Numbered from the stretch's first letter, positions 15,899 through 26,137 are shown. The stretch: DNA of 64,000 bases from Cryobacterium sp. (GCF_026786305.1 NZ_JAJAYI010000070.1:62001-126000); one strand, 5' to 3'. The notes: generated by a model from the sequence alone, not told the origin. Program-made: numbers and translations.

Positions 15899-18800
15899 CT
15901 ACTTCCCCGGCTTCTGCTGGTCGTCGACGAGCACGGCCACGGTGCGGGCGGGCACGGTGATCGTGCCGGTGACCGCGTCCCAGGTCGTGGTCTTGACCAC
16001 GGCATCCGTGCCCTTCGCCTGGGTGGGGCTGAGCGTGTACGTCTTGCCGGCCAGGTCCGCCAGACGGATGGTCTGCGGCTCCGGGCTCGGGTTGAACACC
16101 GTGAGCAGGCCGTCCAGCTTACGGTCCACGTCGGCGCCGACGGTGTCATCGATGCGCATAACGATGACCCCGGGGACCTGGGTCGGTCCACCCGCCGGGA
16201 ACGACAGCTTCTGCGTGATCAGCTTTGCGTCACCGAGCCGGAACAGCTCGGTCGACTGCTTGAGCCGAAGCAGGTCCTGCGCCTGGTGTGACGCGGCCGT
16301 GATATCGGCCGGGGTCGGCACGAGCGCCGGGTCTTCCAGCAGAGGCCGCTGGATGTCCCACTTGTCCTTGTTCGCTGCCGCCGACGGCAGGCCCACCCCG
16401 AAGTTGTTCGTCTGCCCGGTCCAATCGATCCGGTTGAACCAGTCGCCCGAGTTGTAGCTGTCCCGATCGAGGGACTTGGAGCGCAGCAGGTCGGTGCCGG
16501 CGTGCCAGAGCGACGGCGACTGGGAGAGGGTCGCGGTAGCCAGGGAGAGGGTGTTCATCCGTACCCGGTCGGTCATGGCAGAGTCGGCCGGCATCTTGAG
16601 GGCGAGCAGGTCGAAGAGCGTCTCGTTGTCATGTGCGTCGACGTAGTTGATCACCTCGTCGGGCTGGGCGGCATAGCCGGCCGGGGAACCGTTGTAGTCG
16701 AGCTCGTCGCCGCGCTTCACGGAGCCGTCGCTGGTCACGAAGCTGAACTCCCGGAGGTTCGCGGCGAGTCCGAGCCGCACCAGGTCGCTCGCCTGAGCCA
16801 GCCTGGCAAGCGCCTGCGGAGTGGTGCCGTTAATTGCGGCCCCGTTCGGGTCGGTGCCGAGGCCGGTGCCGAAGCCCTGCTGCTGCACCGTTCCGCCGTC
16901 GACGGGGCTGCCGCCGTGCACGGCGTCGCGCAACCGGTCGTTGAACGTGCCGATGCCCGTTCCGCCGAGCTGGCCCTGGCTTGCCTGTTCGAACAGGGCG
17001 TTGTTCGCGACCTCGCCGAAGTTCCAGCCCTCGCCATAGAGGTAGATTGCTTTTCCGTCCACCCCGTCCTTTTTCAGCGTGAGCTGGTTCAGGGCCGCGC
17101 GAACGGCGAGCAGATTCTCCTTCGAGTGGTGACCCATCAGGTCGAACCGGAAACCGTCGACCCGGTACTCCCTGGCCCAGAGAACGACCGAGTCGACCAT
17201 GAGCCGTTCTGCCAGCCGGTGCTCGGTGGCCACGTTCTGGCAGCAGGTCGAGGTCTCGACCGCGCCGAGCGGGTTGAGCCGGTGGTAGTAGCCGGGTACT
17301 ACCTTGTCGAGCACGGACTTGGCGGTCTGGCCGCTCGCCGCGGTGTGGTTATAGACCTCGTCGAGCACGACCTGGAGACCGTCGTCGTGCAAGGCGCCGA
17401 CCATGCTGCGGAACTCGGCCACTCTGGCCCCACCGCGCGGGTCTGCCGCGTAGGAGCCCTCCGGCGCCTGGAAGTGCAGCGGGTCGTAGCCCCAGTTGAA
17501 GCCGTCGGCGTCGGCCGTGGCCTGCACGCAGGCCTGCTGCTTCGTCGAGGCCGGTCCGAAGGATTCGAGATCGCAGGCCGGAACGGCCTGCTTGCTGCGG
17601 TCTTCCTCAATGGTGGCGATGTCGAAGGTCGGCAGGAGGTGCACGGTGTTGAGGCCGGCATCCGCCAGCTCGGCGAGGTGCCGGGTTCCGGCGCTGTCCA
17701 CGCCGAACGCGCCGTAGGTTCCGCGGAGCGGCTCCGGCACGGTCTTGTCGGAGATCGAGAAGTCACGCACGTGCAGTTCGTAGATCGACCGGTCGACGGG
17801 GTTGTCGATTGTGGGCGACTCGGCCCGCTCCCATTTCTTGGGCCGGAAGTCCCGGTTCGCCAGATCGACGAACACCGACCGGGTCGAGTTGGTCGTCAGA
17901 GCCACCGAGTACGGGTCGGTGATCTGGTTCACCTCGATCCTGCCTGTGGTCGGCGCGAACACCGTGACCTCGAAGACGAAGGAGGCGTCGGCCCAGCTCT
18001 TCGCGCCGGTCGTCGTCCAGGTGCCGTCGGCCTGGCGTTTCAGGGCGACCCGCTCGGCTTCGGCGGCGTCGCCGGCGGTCCAGGCGAGCAGATCAACCTT
18101 CTGGGCGGTCGGCGCCCAGACCGCGACGGTCGGCCGCTTCTTCGACCAGGTGACACCGAGCGGACGGGAGGCGACGGCATCCGCGTAGAGGTCATCGAGC
18201 ACGCCGGGCAGTTGCACCCCGGTGAGCGCGCTCAGCGCGCCGTCGGCGCCGGCCTGGCTGACCTGCAGCTGCGTGGTGAGCAGCCGCTCGATTTCGGTGC
18301 GGTCGGTGCCCACCGGGCGCAGCACGACGGAGTTCACCAGAGCGGGGAACGCCTTCTTCTGTGCGTCGGTCAGGCCCGTCTTGTCGTAGGCGAGCTTCAC
18401 CGTGTCGCCGCCGGTCACGGCGCCGTCTGCGAGTGTCAGGGTCGAAGTCGGCGAGGAGTGGATTGCGTAGACCAGGTCGGCCGGATCAGCGTTCACCGGC
18501 AGCAGGTCGCGCGGCCAGGCCAGCGTCTTCTCGCCCAGCCAGTGGGCGCGCTGCTGACCGGTACCGGCGAGCGGCGGGTCGGTGGCCAGGACGGTGAGGA
18601 CGTGGCTTGCCAGGTCGTAACTGAACGTGGTCTGCTTACCCTCGGTCACGCTGAAGCCGATGTTGGCGCCATTCGGCACGCCGTTTGCGCCGTAGTTCTC
18701 GGCCCAGTCAAGATTGTGCGCCACCTTGCCCTCATAGCTGCCGGTGGGCAGGGTGCTCGTGCTCCAGGTGAGGATGCCGTCGCCGTCGATGTCCTGCAGC

Positions 18801-21643
18801 CACGTGGCGAGGCAGTCGGGTTTCCAGTCGCCGGGGCACCCTGCCTCCTCCTGGAAGGAACCGGCCGCTACGACGATCGGGCCCTGCGCTGTGTTTTGGA
18901 AGAAGTTGCTGCGCGGGTCGAAGTAGAACGTGACCGGTCCGCCCGGGGCGGTGAAGGCGACGTTTGCGCCGTTCGGAACGCCGCCCGCACCGTAGTTGAT
19001 GTCCCAAGAACCGTTGATCGCGATCTTGTATTCGTAGGCGCCGGCCGGCAGGTCGAAGGTGCCGGCGTAGATGCCGTCGGCGCGCTTGGTGAGCTTCGCA
19101 GCGTCGCAGCCGGGCTGCCAGTCGCCCGCACAGCCGATCTCCGAGTCGAGACTGCCGGCCACGGTGACCATGTCGATGGCGGGCGGCGGCGTGCCGGTGT
19201 CGGTGAGGGTGACGCTATTGCCCACCGACGCGAAGGTGGAGGCGGCTGCATGGTTGCCGGCGGCATCCGTGGTCACCGCGCGGTATTCGACCAGGGTGCC
19301 CGGTGCGAGTCCGGCAGTGTCGTGGAAAACCCGCGGGCTGGTGTCTTCAGCGGTACCGAGGGCCGTCCAGTCCGGGGAGCCGACCACGCGCCAGGCGAAG
19401 CCGGTCTCGGCCCAGGTGCTCTCGTCGACCGTGGCGGAGACCGGTGAGACTCCGGATACGCCGGCGCCGGCCGTCGGGACGGCGACCGTGATCGCGGCGG
19501 CCGCAGTCGGCGCCGTGACCGGTATATCGGCGACGAGCACGACCGAACCGAGCGCGGGTACGGTCACCGAGAGCTCACCGGTGGCGGTGGCGGTGGCGGG
19601 GGTGCCGGATCCGTAGAGCACGGAGAAGGCCGCGTTGTCGGTGAGGGCCGGCACCGTGACGGTTCTGGTGGCAGCCGAGTTGTTGACGGCGACGAGGTGC
19701 TCGATCTTTTCGGTGCGGTCGACCCGGCTGAAGGCGTAGATGCCGGCTCCGGTGTCGGTGTAACGCTCGATCTGCGCGCCGGTGGCCAGCGCCGGGTGAT
19801 CCTTCCGGAGCGCAGAGAGGGCGCTGATGTGGGTATACAGCGGGGCGTCAGTGCCGAAGCGGTCGACCGACCCGGCCGTCTCCCCGGTGATCAGCGGCTG
19901 GTTCGTGTAGTCGGTGACCTTGCTGGCGAATAGGGACTGGCGGGCGTCCTTGTCGCCACCGACGCCGGCGAAGCCCTGCTCGTCGCCGTAGTAGACAACG
20001 GGCTGGCCGCGGGTCAGGTACAGGAGTTCGTGGGCGAGCTTATCTCGCTGCACCGGGGAGTCGGAGCTTTTCAGGAAGGAGCCGATCCGGCCCATGTCGT
20101 GGTTGCCGAGGAAGGTCGGCAGGGCGTAGGCGTTGGAGTCGGGAGTCGTGTAGCGGTCGTCGTTTGCGAACAGCTGACTGAGGCCCTTGGCCGAGTTGCC
20201 GGCCGCGAAGCTCGTGGCCTGCGACTGGAAGCCAAAATCGAGGACCGAGCTGAGGTCGGTCCCCCGCACGTAGGGAGAGGTCTTGGCGGCGTCCGCGTCG
20301 TACACCTCGCCGAACATGAAGAAGTCGGGCTTGCCCTTGGAGTGTGCGTAGTCGCGCACAGCGGTGGACCAGGTCTGCCAGAACTCGAGGTTGACATGCT
20401 TGACGGTGTCGATGCGGAAACCGTCGATGCCGAGGTCGATCCAGGTCTTGTAGACGTCGATGAAGCCGTTCACGACGGCCGGGTTCTCCGTCATCAGGTC
20501 GTCGAGGCCGGAGAAGTCACCGTCGAGCGCGCTCTCGCCCTCGAAGGTCGAGTCGCCGCGGTTGTGGTAGAGCGTGGGGTCGTTCAGCCAGGCCGGCACC
20601 TTGCGGTTGGTGTTGGACGGGGTCACGGCCGGCGTGTAGGGGAACGAGGTCGTGTCGAGCACGGGGAAGTCGGCCGTGCCGGCGTAGTCGGCCGGATCGA
20701 AGGCGACGCCGGCGGCGGTCGTGTACGGGCTGGTGGCTTTGTCGATGTAGCTGTATTTCTTCTCGGCGTAGTCGATCAGGTCTGCGGTGTGGTTGGTGAT
20801 GATGTCGAAGTAGACCTTGATGCCGCGGGCGTGCGCGTCGGCGATGAGGGCCTCGAGTTCGGCGTTCGTGCCCAGGTGCGGGTCGATTCGGGTGAAGTCG
20901 GTGATCCAGTAGCCGTGGTACCCGGCCGAGGCGTTCGCCCCCTCACCCTGTACCGGGTTGTTCATGAACGACGGAGTGAGCCAGAGGGCGCTCGTGCCGA
21001 GCCCCTGGATGTAGTCGAGAGAGGAGCGGAGCCCCGCGAGGTCACCACCGTTGTAGAAACCCTTGTTGGTCGGATCGAAGCCCGAGACAAGCGGATCGGC
21101 GCCGAGGCCGGCGGTGTTGTTGGTCGGGTCGCCGTCTTTGAACCGGTCGGTCATCACGAAGTAGAACTGCTCGTCGCTGCCGGCTTCGCGGATGGGGGCG
21201 GCCGCGAGCGGGGCATCCGCTTCGGAGTACGGACCGGCGAGGGAGAGCGCTTCGAGACCGACCCGCTTCTTCGCGAGGTCGAAGGTGAACCGCAGGGTGC
21301 TCTGGCCCGCGAGGGTCAACGGGATGTTGTCACCGCCGCCGTCGAGTCCGTAAGCGACATCCCAGGTGTCGTTCAACGCCACCTTGTAGTCGTAACTGCC
21401 CGAAGGAAGGGTGAACTCTGCAGCCCAGACACCCTCGGTGCCCGTTGGGGCGAGCTCGGTGGCGGCGCAGTCTGGTTGCCAGTCCTCGCTGCAGCCGAGT
21501 TCGCTCTGCAAGCTTCCGACCAGGGCTACGGTCGGCGTTGCCGCCACCGTAGCGATCGGTGCGAAGACAAGACCGGAGACGATGATCGCCCCGGCACCGA
21601 TCGTGGCCAGGATTCGGCGTGCAGCGGTGCGACTAGTCATCAT
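15899..21643 (-). CDS. secreted bifunctional alpha-amylase/pullulanase with three X25 modules
   Basis: The 1914-residue protein starts at ATG 21643 behind GGGGAGAG; a second ATG follows directly. A signal peptide occupies residues 1-35. X25-type modules lie at about 37-130, 822-910 and 920-1010, each with a paired Cys and GDWQP/EDWQP signature. The first GH13 domain (about 155-690) has nucleophile D412 (GFRID), acid E446 (FGEV) and D516 (NHD). Pullulanase-type N-domains run from about 1030, then the second GH13 domain has YELHVRDF (about 1287), D1501 (GFRFD), E1538 (YGEGW) and D1672 (HDN). It should cut alpha-1,4 and alpha-1,6 bonds of starch, glycogen or pullulan outside the cell. It has no sorting signal. 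Two LacI/cre-type palindromes lie upstream. Confidence 0.93.
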   Translation of the reverse strand: MMTSRTAARRILATIGAGAIIVSGLVFAPIATVAATPTVALVGSLQSELGCSEDWQPDCAATELAPTGTEGVWAAEFTLPSGSYDYKVALNDTWDVAYGLDGGGDNIPLTLAGQSTLRFTFDLAKKRVGLEALSLAGPYSEADAPLAAAPIREAGSDEQFYFVMTDRFKDGDPTNNTAGLGADPLVSGFDPTNKGFYNGGDLAGLRSSLDYIQGLGTSALWLTPSFMNNPVQGEGANASAGYHGYWITDFTRIDPHLGTNAELEALIADAHARGIKVYFDIITNHTADLIDYAEKKYSYIDKATSPYTTAAGVAFDPADYAGTADFPVLDTTSFPYTPAVTPSNTNRKVPAWLNDPTLYHNRGDSTFEGESALDGDFSGLDDLMTENPAVVNGFIDVYKTWIDLGIDGFRIDTVKHVNLEFWQTWSTAVRDYAHSKGKPDFFMFGEVYDADAAKTSPYVRGTDLSSVLDFGFQSQATSFAAGNSAKGLSQLFANDDRYTTPDSNAYALPTFLGNHDMGRIGSFLKSSDSPVQRDKLAHELLYLTRGQPVVYYGDEQGFAGVGGDKDARQSLFASKVTDYTNQPLITGETAGSVDRFGTDAPLYTHISALSALRKDHPALATGAQIERYTDTGAGIYAFSRVDRTEKIEHLVAVNNSAATRTVTVPALTDNAAFSVLYGSGTPATATATGELSVTVPALGSVVLVADIPVTAPTAAAAITVAVPTAGAGVSGVSPVSATVDESTWAETGFAWRVVGSPDWTALGTAEDTSPRVFHDTAGLAPGTLVEYRAVTTDAAGNHAAASTFASVGNSVTLTDTGTPPPAIDMVTVAGSLDSEIGCAGDWQPGCDAAKLTKRADGIYAGTFDLPAGAYEYKIAINGSWDINYGAGGVPNGANVAFTAPGGPVTFYFDPRSNFFQNTAQGPIVVAAGSFQEEAGCPGDWKPDCLATWLQDIDGDGILTWSTSTLPTGSYEGKVAHNLDWAENYGANGVPNGANIGFSVTEGKQTTFSYDLASHVLTVLATDPPLAGTGQQRAHWLGEKTLAWPRDLLPVNADPADLVYAIHSSPTSTLTLADGAVTGGDTVKLAYDKTGLTDAQKKAFPALVNSVVLRPVGTDRTEIERLLTTQLQVSQAGADGALSALTGVQLPGVLDDLYADAVASRPLGVTWSKKRPTVAVWAPTAQKVDLLAWTAGDAAEAERVALKRQADGTWTTTGAKSWADASFVFEVTVFAPTTGRIEVNQITDPYSVALTTNSTRSVFVDLANRDFRPKKWERAESPTIDNPVDRSIYELHVRDFSISDKTVPEPLRGTYGAFGVDSAGTRHLAELADAGLNTVHLLPTFDIATIEEDRSKQAVPACDLESFGPASTKQQACVQATADADGFNWGYDPLHFQAPEGSYAADPRGGARVAEFRSMVGALHDDGLQVVLDEVYNHTAASGQTAKSVLDKVVPGYYHRLNPLGAVETSTCCQNVATEHRLAERLMVDSVVLWAREYRVDGFRFDLMGHHSKENLLAVRAALNQLTLKKDGVDGKAIYLYGEGWNFGEVANNALFEQASQGQLGGTGIGTFNDRLRDAVHGGSPVDGGTVQQQGFGTGLGTDPNGAAINGTTPQALARLAQASDLVRLGLAANLREFSFVTSDGSVKRGDELDYNGSPAGYAAQPDEVINYVDAHDNETLFDLLALKMPADSAMTDRVRMNTLSLATATLSQSPSLWHAGTDLLRSKSLDRDSYNSGDWFNRIDWTGQTNNFGVGLPSAAANKDKWDIQRPLLEDPALVPTPADITAASHQAQDLLRLKQSTELFRLGDAKLITQKLSFPAGGPTQVPGVIVMRIDDTVGADVDRKLDGLLTVFNPSPEPQTIRLADLAGKTYTLSPTQAKGTDAVVKTTTWDAVTGTITVPARTVAVLVDDQQKPGK

Positions 21644-21715
21644 TGACTCTCCCCGTTCGGCGCCGAGCGGCGCAAAGAACAACAGGTTCGACGCTACCGC
21701 GCGCAGCGCCAATTC

Positions 21716-21729
21716 TGCAAGCGTTTACA
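21716..21729. promoter_or_regulatory. LacI/cre-like operator proximal to the amylopullulanase
   Basis: TGCAAGCGTTTACA fits the LacI-family pattern TGnAAnCGnTTnCA with central CG. It lies 73 bp upstream of the start codon, where it would overlap or flank the promoter. Confidence 0.6.
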
Positions 21730-21781
21730 TGTGTTTTGTCGGGGATCCGTCCGTTTCGACCGAATCGCCGAAAAGTGACCC

Positions 21782-21946
21782 TCAGTGGAGGGTAAGATCG
21801 CCCCCATCAGCCACTTTTCGACTTGCAAGCGCTTGCAGAGAGCCGATGCGTCCGCGCGGATACGACCCGTAGAGTCCGCGGCTGATCGCCCGGTTCATCA
21901 CCACCACGAATCCCGTGCCGTCGCTGCGCTGAGGCACGACGTACAC
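21782..21946 (-). CDS. possible 54-aa small protein upstream of the amylopullulanase
   Basis: The frame starts at GTG 21946 behind AAGGA (9 nt upstream) and reads VYVVPQRSDGTGFVVVMNRA onward to KVADGGDLTLH. Its codon third positions are mostly G or C, unlike chance frames nearby. The distal operator palindrome at 21824-21837 falls inside it and encodes Leu-Gln-Ala-Leu-Ala. It lies between purL and the amylopullulanase on the same strand. I recognise no family; the alternative is that this is only the regulatory region. Confidence 0.3.
   Translation of the reverse strand: MYVVPQRSDGTGFVVVMNRAISRGLYGSYPRGRIGSLQALASRKVADGGDLTLH
21824..21837. promoter_or_regulatory. LacI/cre-like operator distal to the amylopullulanase
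   Basis: TGCAAGCGCTTGCA is a perfect 14-bp palindrome of the same type as the proximal site. The two centres are 108 bp apart, close to a whole number of helical turns, which would allow looping by one tetrameric LacI-type repressor. Confidence 0.65.
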
Positions 21947-22037
21947 GGGGAGGGGTCCTTCGGTCGACTTTTCGGCACCTGTGTGCCCGGGTCGAGTTGG
22001 CTCTGGAGCTGGTCAGGCAGCCACCGAGCGCCGCCGG

Positions 22038-24344
22038 TTATGCAAACGCGGCGGGCAGCGTGGTGCGATGTCGCGCCCGCAGATCATCGATCGACACCGA
22101 GAACTGATCTTGAATCTCGAGCGCGCCGAGTTCGGCATCCGTTACGCCAATACGCAAAACCGGGTATTGGCGACCCTTGCACAGGCCGAGAAACTTCACG
22201 TCGTCTTCACGCGGAACCGACACGATCACGCGACCGGCCGACTCCGAGAACAGGGCAACGGATGCGTCGATGCCAGTGCGCTCGCAAATATCGCCCAGCC
22301 ATACGCGAGCACCCACGCCGAAACGCATCACGGCCTCCGCGAGGGCCTGGGCCAGCCCACCCTCGCTCAGGTCGTGCGCGCTGTCGATGAGGGCTTCCTT
22401 CGATGCGGCGTGCAGCAGTCCGGCCAGGGCCACTTCGCCCTTGAGGTCAACAGCCGGCGGACGACCACCGAGGTGGTTGTGCACGACGCCGGCCCAGGCC
22501 GAACCGTCCAGCTCGAGCGCGGTCGTGCCGAGCAGGTAGATATTGTGCCCGTCGTCCTGCCAGCCGCTCGGGATGCGGCGGGCGACGTTGTCGATCACGC
22601 CGAGCACGGCAACGACCGGGGTCGGGTGAATGGGCTGGTCGCCGGTCTGGTTGTAGAACGAGACGTTGCCGCCGGTGACGGGAATCTCCAGCTCGAGGCA
22701 TCCGTCGGCGAGGGCGGTGACGGCCTCGCGGAACTGCCACATGACCTCGGGGTTCTCGGGTGAGCCGAAGTTGAGGCAGTCGCTGACGCCGGCCGGAACG
22801 GCTCCGGTCGCGGCGACGTTGCGGTACGCCTCGGCGAGGGCCAGCTGCGCGCCTCGGTACGGGTCGAGCTGGCAGTAGCGGCCGTTCGCGTCGGTGGCGA
22901 TCGCGACACCGAGGCCACTCTCTTCGTCGACGCGAATCATGCCGCCGTCGTCGGGGAACGACAGGGCCGTGTTGCCCTGCACGTAGTGGTCATACTGGTC
23001 GGTGATCCAGCTCGGGTCGGCGAGGTTCGGCGAGCCGAGCAGGTCAAGGAACTGCTCGCGCAGGGTCTCACGGTCGAGGGCGCGCGGCAGCACGGAAGCG
23101 GTGTCGGCCTGCAGTGCGTCGATCCAGGTCGGGTAGGCGAGCGGACGCTCGTAGACGGGGCCGTCGACGGCGACCGTGCGCGGCAGCACGTTGACGATCT
23201 CTTCGCCGTGCCAGTTGATGATCAACCGGCCGGTGCCGGTGACCTCGCCGAGCACGCTGGTCTCGACGTCCCATTTCTTGGTGACGGCGAGAAAACCCTC
23301 GAGCTTCTCCGGCGTGACGATCGCCATCATGCGTTCCTGACTCTCGCTCATGAGAATCTCTTCGGCGGTGAGCGTGGGGTCGCGCAGCAGCACCTTCTCG
23401 AGCTCGATGAACATGCCGCCGTCGCCGTTGGAGGCGAGTTCGCTCGTGGCGCACGAGATTCCGGCCGCACCGAGGTCCTGAATGCCCTCGACGAGCTTGC
23501 CCTGAAACAATTCGAGGCAGCACTCGATGAGTACCTTCTCGGCGAACGGGTCGCCGACCTGCACCGCGGGGCGCTTGGTCGGCCCGCCGGCGCTGAACGT
23601 GTCCGAGGCGAGAATGGATGCCCCACCAATGCCGTCGCCGCCGGTGCGGGCACCAAACAGCACCACCTGGTTGCCCACGCCGCGAGCGTTGGCGAGGTGC
23701 AGGTCTTCGTGACGCAGCACGCCGACCGAGAGCGCGTTGACGAGCGGGTTGCCCTGGTAAACCGCGTCGAAGTAGGTTTCGCCGCCGATGTTCGGCAGAC
23801 CCAGGCAGTTGCCGTAGAAGCTGATGCCACTCGTGACGCCGTGCACGACCCGGGCGGTGTCGGGGTCATTGATGTCGCCGAAGCGCAGGGCGTCCATGAC
23901 GGCGACCGGGCGGGCGCCCATCGAGATGATGTCGCGAACAATGCCGCCGACGCCGGTCGCGGCGCCCTGGAACGGCTCAATGTAGGAGGGATGGTTGTGC
24001 GATTCGATCTTGAACGTCACCGCCCAGCCCTCGCCGACGTCGAGCACGCCGGCGTTTTCGCCCATGCCGACCATGAGGTTCTTCTTCATGGCCGGGGTGA
24101 CCTTGTCGCCGAACTGGCGCAGGTACATCTTCGAGCTCTTGTAGGAGCAGTGCTCGCTCCACATCACCGAGTACATGGCGAGCTCGCCACTCGTGGGGCG
24201 CCGGCCCAGAATTTCGCGGATCTTCGCGTATTCATCGGCCTTGAGTCCGAGCGCGCCGTAGGGTTGCTCCTTCTCGGGCGTCGCGATGGCGTGAGAAACG
24301 GTGTCGGCGACGCCGCGGGAAGAGGTGTTGGAAACAACGGTCAC
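22038..24344 (-). CDS. purL: phosphoribosylformylglycinamidine synthase subunit PurL
   Basis: The 768-residue small-type PurL works with PurS and PurQ to convert FGAR to FGAM with ATP and glutamine-derived ammonia. Recognisable segments include [26 protein letters not shown] with the ATP-binding His and Asn, GVGGIVRDI and the second-half [13 protein letters not shown]. The start is GTG 24344 behind GGGGAG; residues upstream in the open frame have no ribosome site. It lies about 9.6 kb from purS-purQ, with the ligase and phosphonate genes between. Confidence 0.96.
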   Translation of the reverse strand: MTVVSNTSSRGVADTVSHAIATPEKEQPYGALGLKADEYAKIREILGRRPTSGELAMYSVMWSEHCSYKSSKMYLRQFGDKVTPAMKKNLMVGMGENAGVLDVGEGWAVTFKIESHNHPSYIEPFQGAATGVGGIVRDIISMGARPVAVMDALRFGDINDPDTARVVHGVTSGISFYGNCLGLPNIGGETYFDAVYQGNPLVNALSVGVLRHEDLHLANARGVGNQVVLFGARTGGDGIGGASILASDTFSAGGPTKRPAVQVGDPFAEKVLIECCLELFQGKLVEGIQDLGAAGISCATSELASNGDGGMFIELEKVLLRDPTLTAEEILMSESQERMMAIVTPEKLEGFLAVTKKWDVETSVLGEVTGTGRLIINWHGEEIVNVLPRTVAVDGPVYERPLAYPTWIDALQADTASVLPRALDRETLREQFLDLLGSPNLADPSWITDQYDHYVQGNTALSFPDDGGMIRVDEESGLGVAIATDANGRYCQLDPYRGAQLALAEAYRNVAATGAVPAGVSDCLNFGSPENPEVMWQFREAVTALADGCLELEIPVTGGNVSFYNQTGDQPIHPTPVVAVLGVIDNVARRIPSGWQDDGHNIYLLGTTALELDGSAWAGVVHNHLGGRPPAVDLKGEVALAGLLHAASKEALIDSAHDLSEGGLAQALAEAVMRFGVGARVWLGDICERTGIDASVALFSESAGRVIVSVPREDDVKFLGLCKGRQYPVLRIGVTDAELGALEIQDQFSVSIDDLRARHRTTLPAAFA

Positions 24345-24434
24345 GTGTGGAATTCTCCCCGAGATAGCGGATGCCTGACCTGGCAAGTCTACCCGTCGCG
24401 TCGCCCCTGCCCGCGGGCCGTGTTGGGCGCGCTT

Positions 24435-26027
24435 CTAGATCACTGCGGCACGCTCTCTGGCGCGCAGGTCCTTGCGCAGAATCTTGCCAGACGACGACTT
24501 GGGAATCACGTCGATGAACTCGACCGCTCGCACCTTCTTGTGCGGGGCGACCCGCTCAGTGACGAATGCCATGACTTCCTCGGCCGTGACGAAAGACTCA
24601 GCCACGACGACGACGAAGGCTTTCGGAATCTCCTGGCCGTCGGCATCCGCTGCGCCGATCACCGCCGCGTCCGCGATCTCGGGGTGGGTGAGCAGCAGCG
24701 CCTCGAGTTCGGCCGGCGCGATCTGGTACCCCTTGTACTTGATCAGCTCCTTGCTGCGGTCGACGATGGTGACCTCACCGAGTGCACTGACCGTGGCGAT
24801 ATCGCCGGTGTGCAGAAAACCGTCGGCGTCGATGGTCTCGCGGGTCGCTGCGTCATTATTGAGGTAGCCGAGCATCACGTTCGGACCGCGCACGAGCAGC
24901 TCACCGGGTTCGCTGGACCCGACTGAGGGAACCTCGATCTCTTCCCCGGTTTCGGTCGAGACGAGCTTGCAGTCCATGTTCGGCACGGTCACCCCGACCG
25001 AGGCACGCGACAGGTGCACAGCGTCGATCGGGATCAGGTGGCTCACGGGGCTGACCTCGGTCATGCCGTAGCCCTGCAGAATGCGGCAGTCCAGCCGGGA
25101 TGCCACGGCCGCGGCGAGGGCGCCGTCGAGCGGTGCCGCCCCCGAGAGAATCGTGTGCACACTCGACAAATCGTAGCTTTCGACGAGCGGATGCTTCGCC
25201 ACGGCCACCGCAATCGGCGGCGCGATAAACACGTAGCTGCAGCGGTGGTCCTGGATCATGCGCAGAAACTCGACGAAGTCGAACCTGGCCATGGTGACGA
25301 GCGCGGCCCGCTGTTTGAAGGCGAGGTTGAGTAGAACCGTCATCCCGTAGATGTGATAGAACGGCAGCAGCGCGAGCACCTTGTCTTCGGGCACGACCCC
25401 GATCAGGTCACGGGCCTGCTGCACGTTCGCGACGAGGTTGCGGTGGCTGAGCATGACGCCCTTCGGCGCCGCGGTCGTGCCCGAGGAGTAGGGCAGAACG
25501 GCCACGTGCGTGGCCGCCTCGATGCTCACGACGGGCGCTGCGGCATCCGCTTGGAGAAGATCAGCCAGAGACGGATGCCCCGGCTCACCGTCGATCACTA
25601 CGATGCACTCGTTCGAGATGCCCGCCGCGTGTGCTGCCGCCCGGGCACCGGCCAGCAGCGGTGCGATGGTCACGAGCCAGGTCGCACCGGAATCATCGAG
25701 CTGGCGTTTGATGTCGTCGGGGGTGTAGAGCGAGTTGATGGTGGTCACCGTTGCGCCCGCGCGCAGGATGCCGTGGAAGACGGCCGTGAACTCCGGTGTG
25801 TTCGGGCAGAGCAGGCCCACGACCGTGCCGGTGCCGACGCCGCGCTCGGCGAGAGAGCCGGCCACCCGGGTGATCTGATCGACCAGGGTGCGATAGCTGA
25901 TCATGGCACCGCTGGCCCCGTCGATGACAGCGGTGCGGTCCAGTTCGGTCTCGCTGAGGTCGCCGAACAGATAGTCAAAAATGCTCAGGTCGGGAATCTC
26001 AACGGGAGCGTAGGGGCTCGTGAACAC
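24435..26027 (-). CDS. acyl-CoA synthetase, 4-coumarate:CoA ligase-like
   Basis: From GTG 26027 (behind AAGGAG) the protein has 530 residues. The AMP-binding P-loop LPYSSGTTAAPKGVMLSH is at about 155-172. GYGMTEVSPVSHL and GELLVRGPNVMLGYLNN follow, and the C-terminal lysine motif is in SSSGKILRKDLR. The overall pattern is closest to the 4-coumarate:CoA ligase/fatty-acyl ligase group. It would activate a carboxylic acid to its CoA thioester via an acyl-adenylate; the acid is not evident. It is divergent from the phosphonate operon. Confidence 0.88.
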   Translation of the reverse strand: MFTSPYAPVEIPDLSIFDYLFGDLSETELDRTAVIDGASGAMISYRTLVDQITRVAGSLAERGVGTGTVVGLLCPNTPEFTAVFHGILRAGATVTTINSLYTPDDIKRQLDDSGATWLVTIAPLLAGARAAAHAAGISNECIVVIDGEPGHPSLADLLQADAAAPVVSIEAATHVAVLPYSSGTTAAPKGVMLSHRNLVANVQQARDLIGVVPEDKVLALLPFYHIYGMTVLLNLAFKQRAALVTMARFDFVEFLRMIQDHRCSYVFIAPPIAVAVAKHPLVESYDLSSVHTILSGAAPLDGALAAAVASRLDCRILQGYGMTEVSPVSHLIPIDAVHLSRASVGVTVPNMDCKLVSTETGEEIEVPSVGSSEPGELLVRGPNVMLGYLNNDAATRETIDADGFLHTGDIATVSALGEVTIVDRSKELIKYKGYQIAPAELEALLLTHPEIADAAVIGAADADGQEIPKAFVVVVAESFVTAEEVMAFVTERVAPHKKVRAVEFIDVIPKSSSGKILRKDLRARERAAVI

Positions 26028-26115
26028 GGGGATCTCCTTTGATCGGGTGTGGCCTGCACACGCTACCGCCCTGCGCTGCCGTGAAACTGTGCATCCGGCC
26101 CCAGTCGTCACTGCT

Positions 26116-26137
26116 CGTTCACCTGCCGGTTACCCGG
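26116..26137 (+). promoter_or_regulatory. possible PHO box upstream of the phosphonate operon
   Basis: Two adjacent 11-nt units, CGTTCACCTGC and CGGTTACCCGG, share C-G-x-T-x-A-C-C. GTTCACC is the core of actinobacterial PhoP direct repeats. The site lies about 70 bp before the phnD start. Confidence 0.35.

Noticed and set aside
16502..19447. 981-codon open frame antisense to the amylopullulanase
   Set aside because: It mirrors the high-GC codons of the real gene. Its protein has no recognisable domain, while the opposite strand has complete catalytic motifs.
22986..24926. 646-codon open frame antisense to purL and the acyl-CoA ligase
   Set aside because: It spans two clear genes and encodes Asp/Glu/Arg-rich low-complexity sequence typical of antisense frames.
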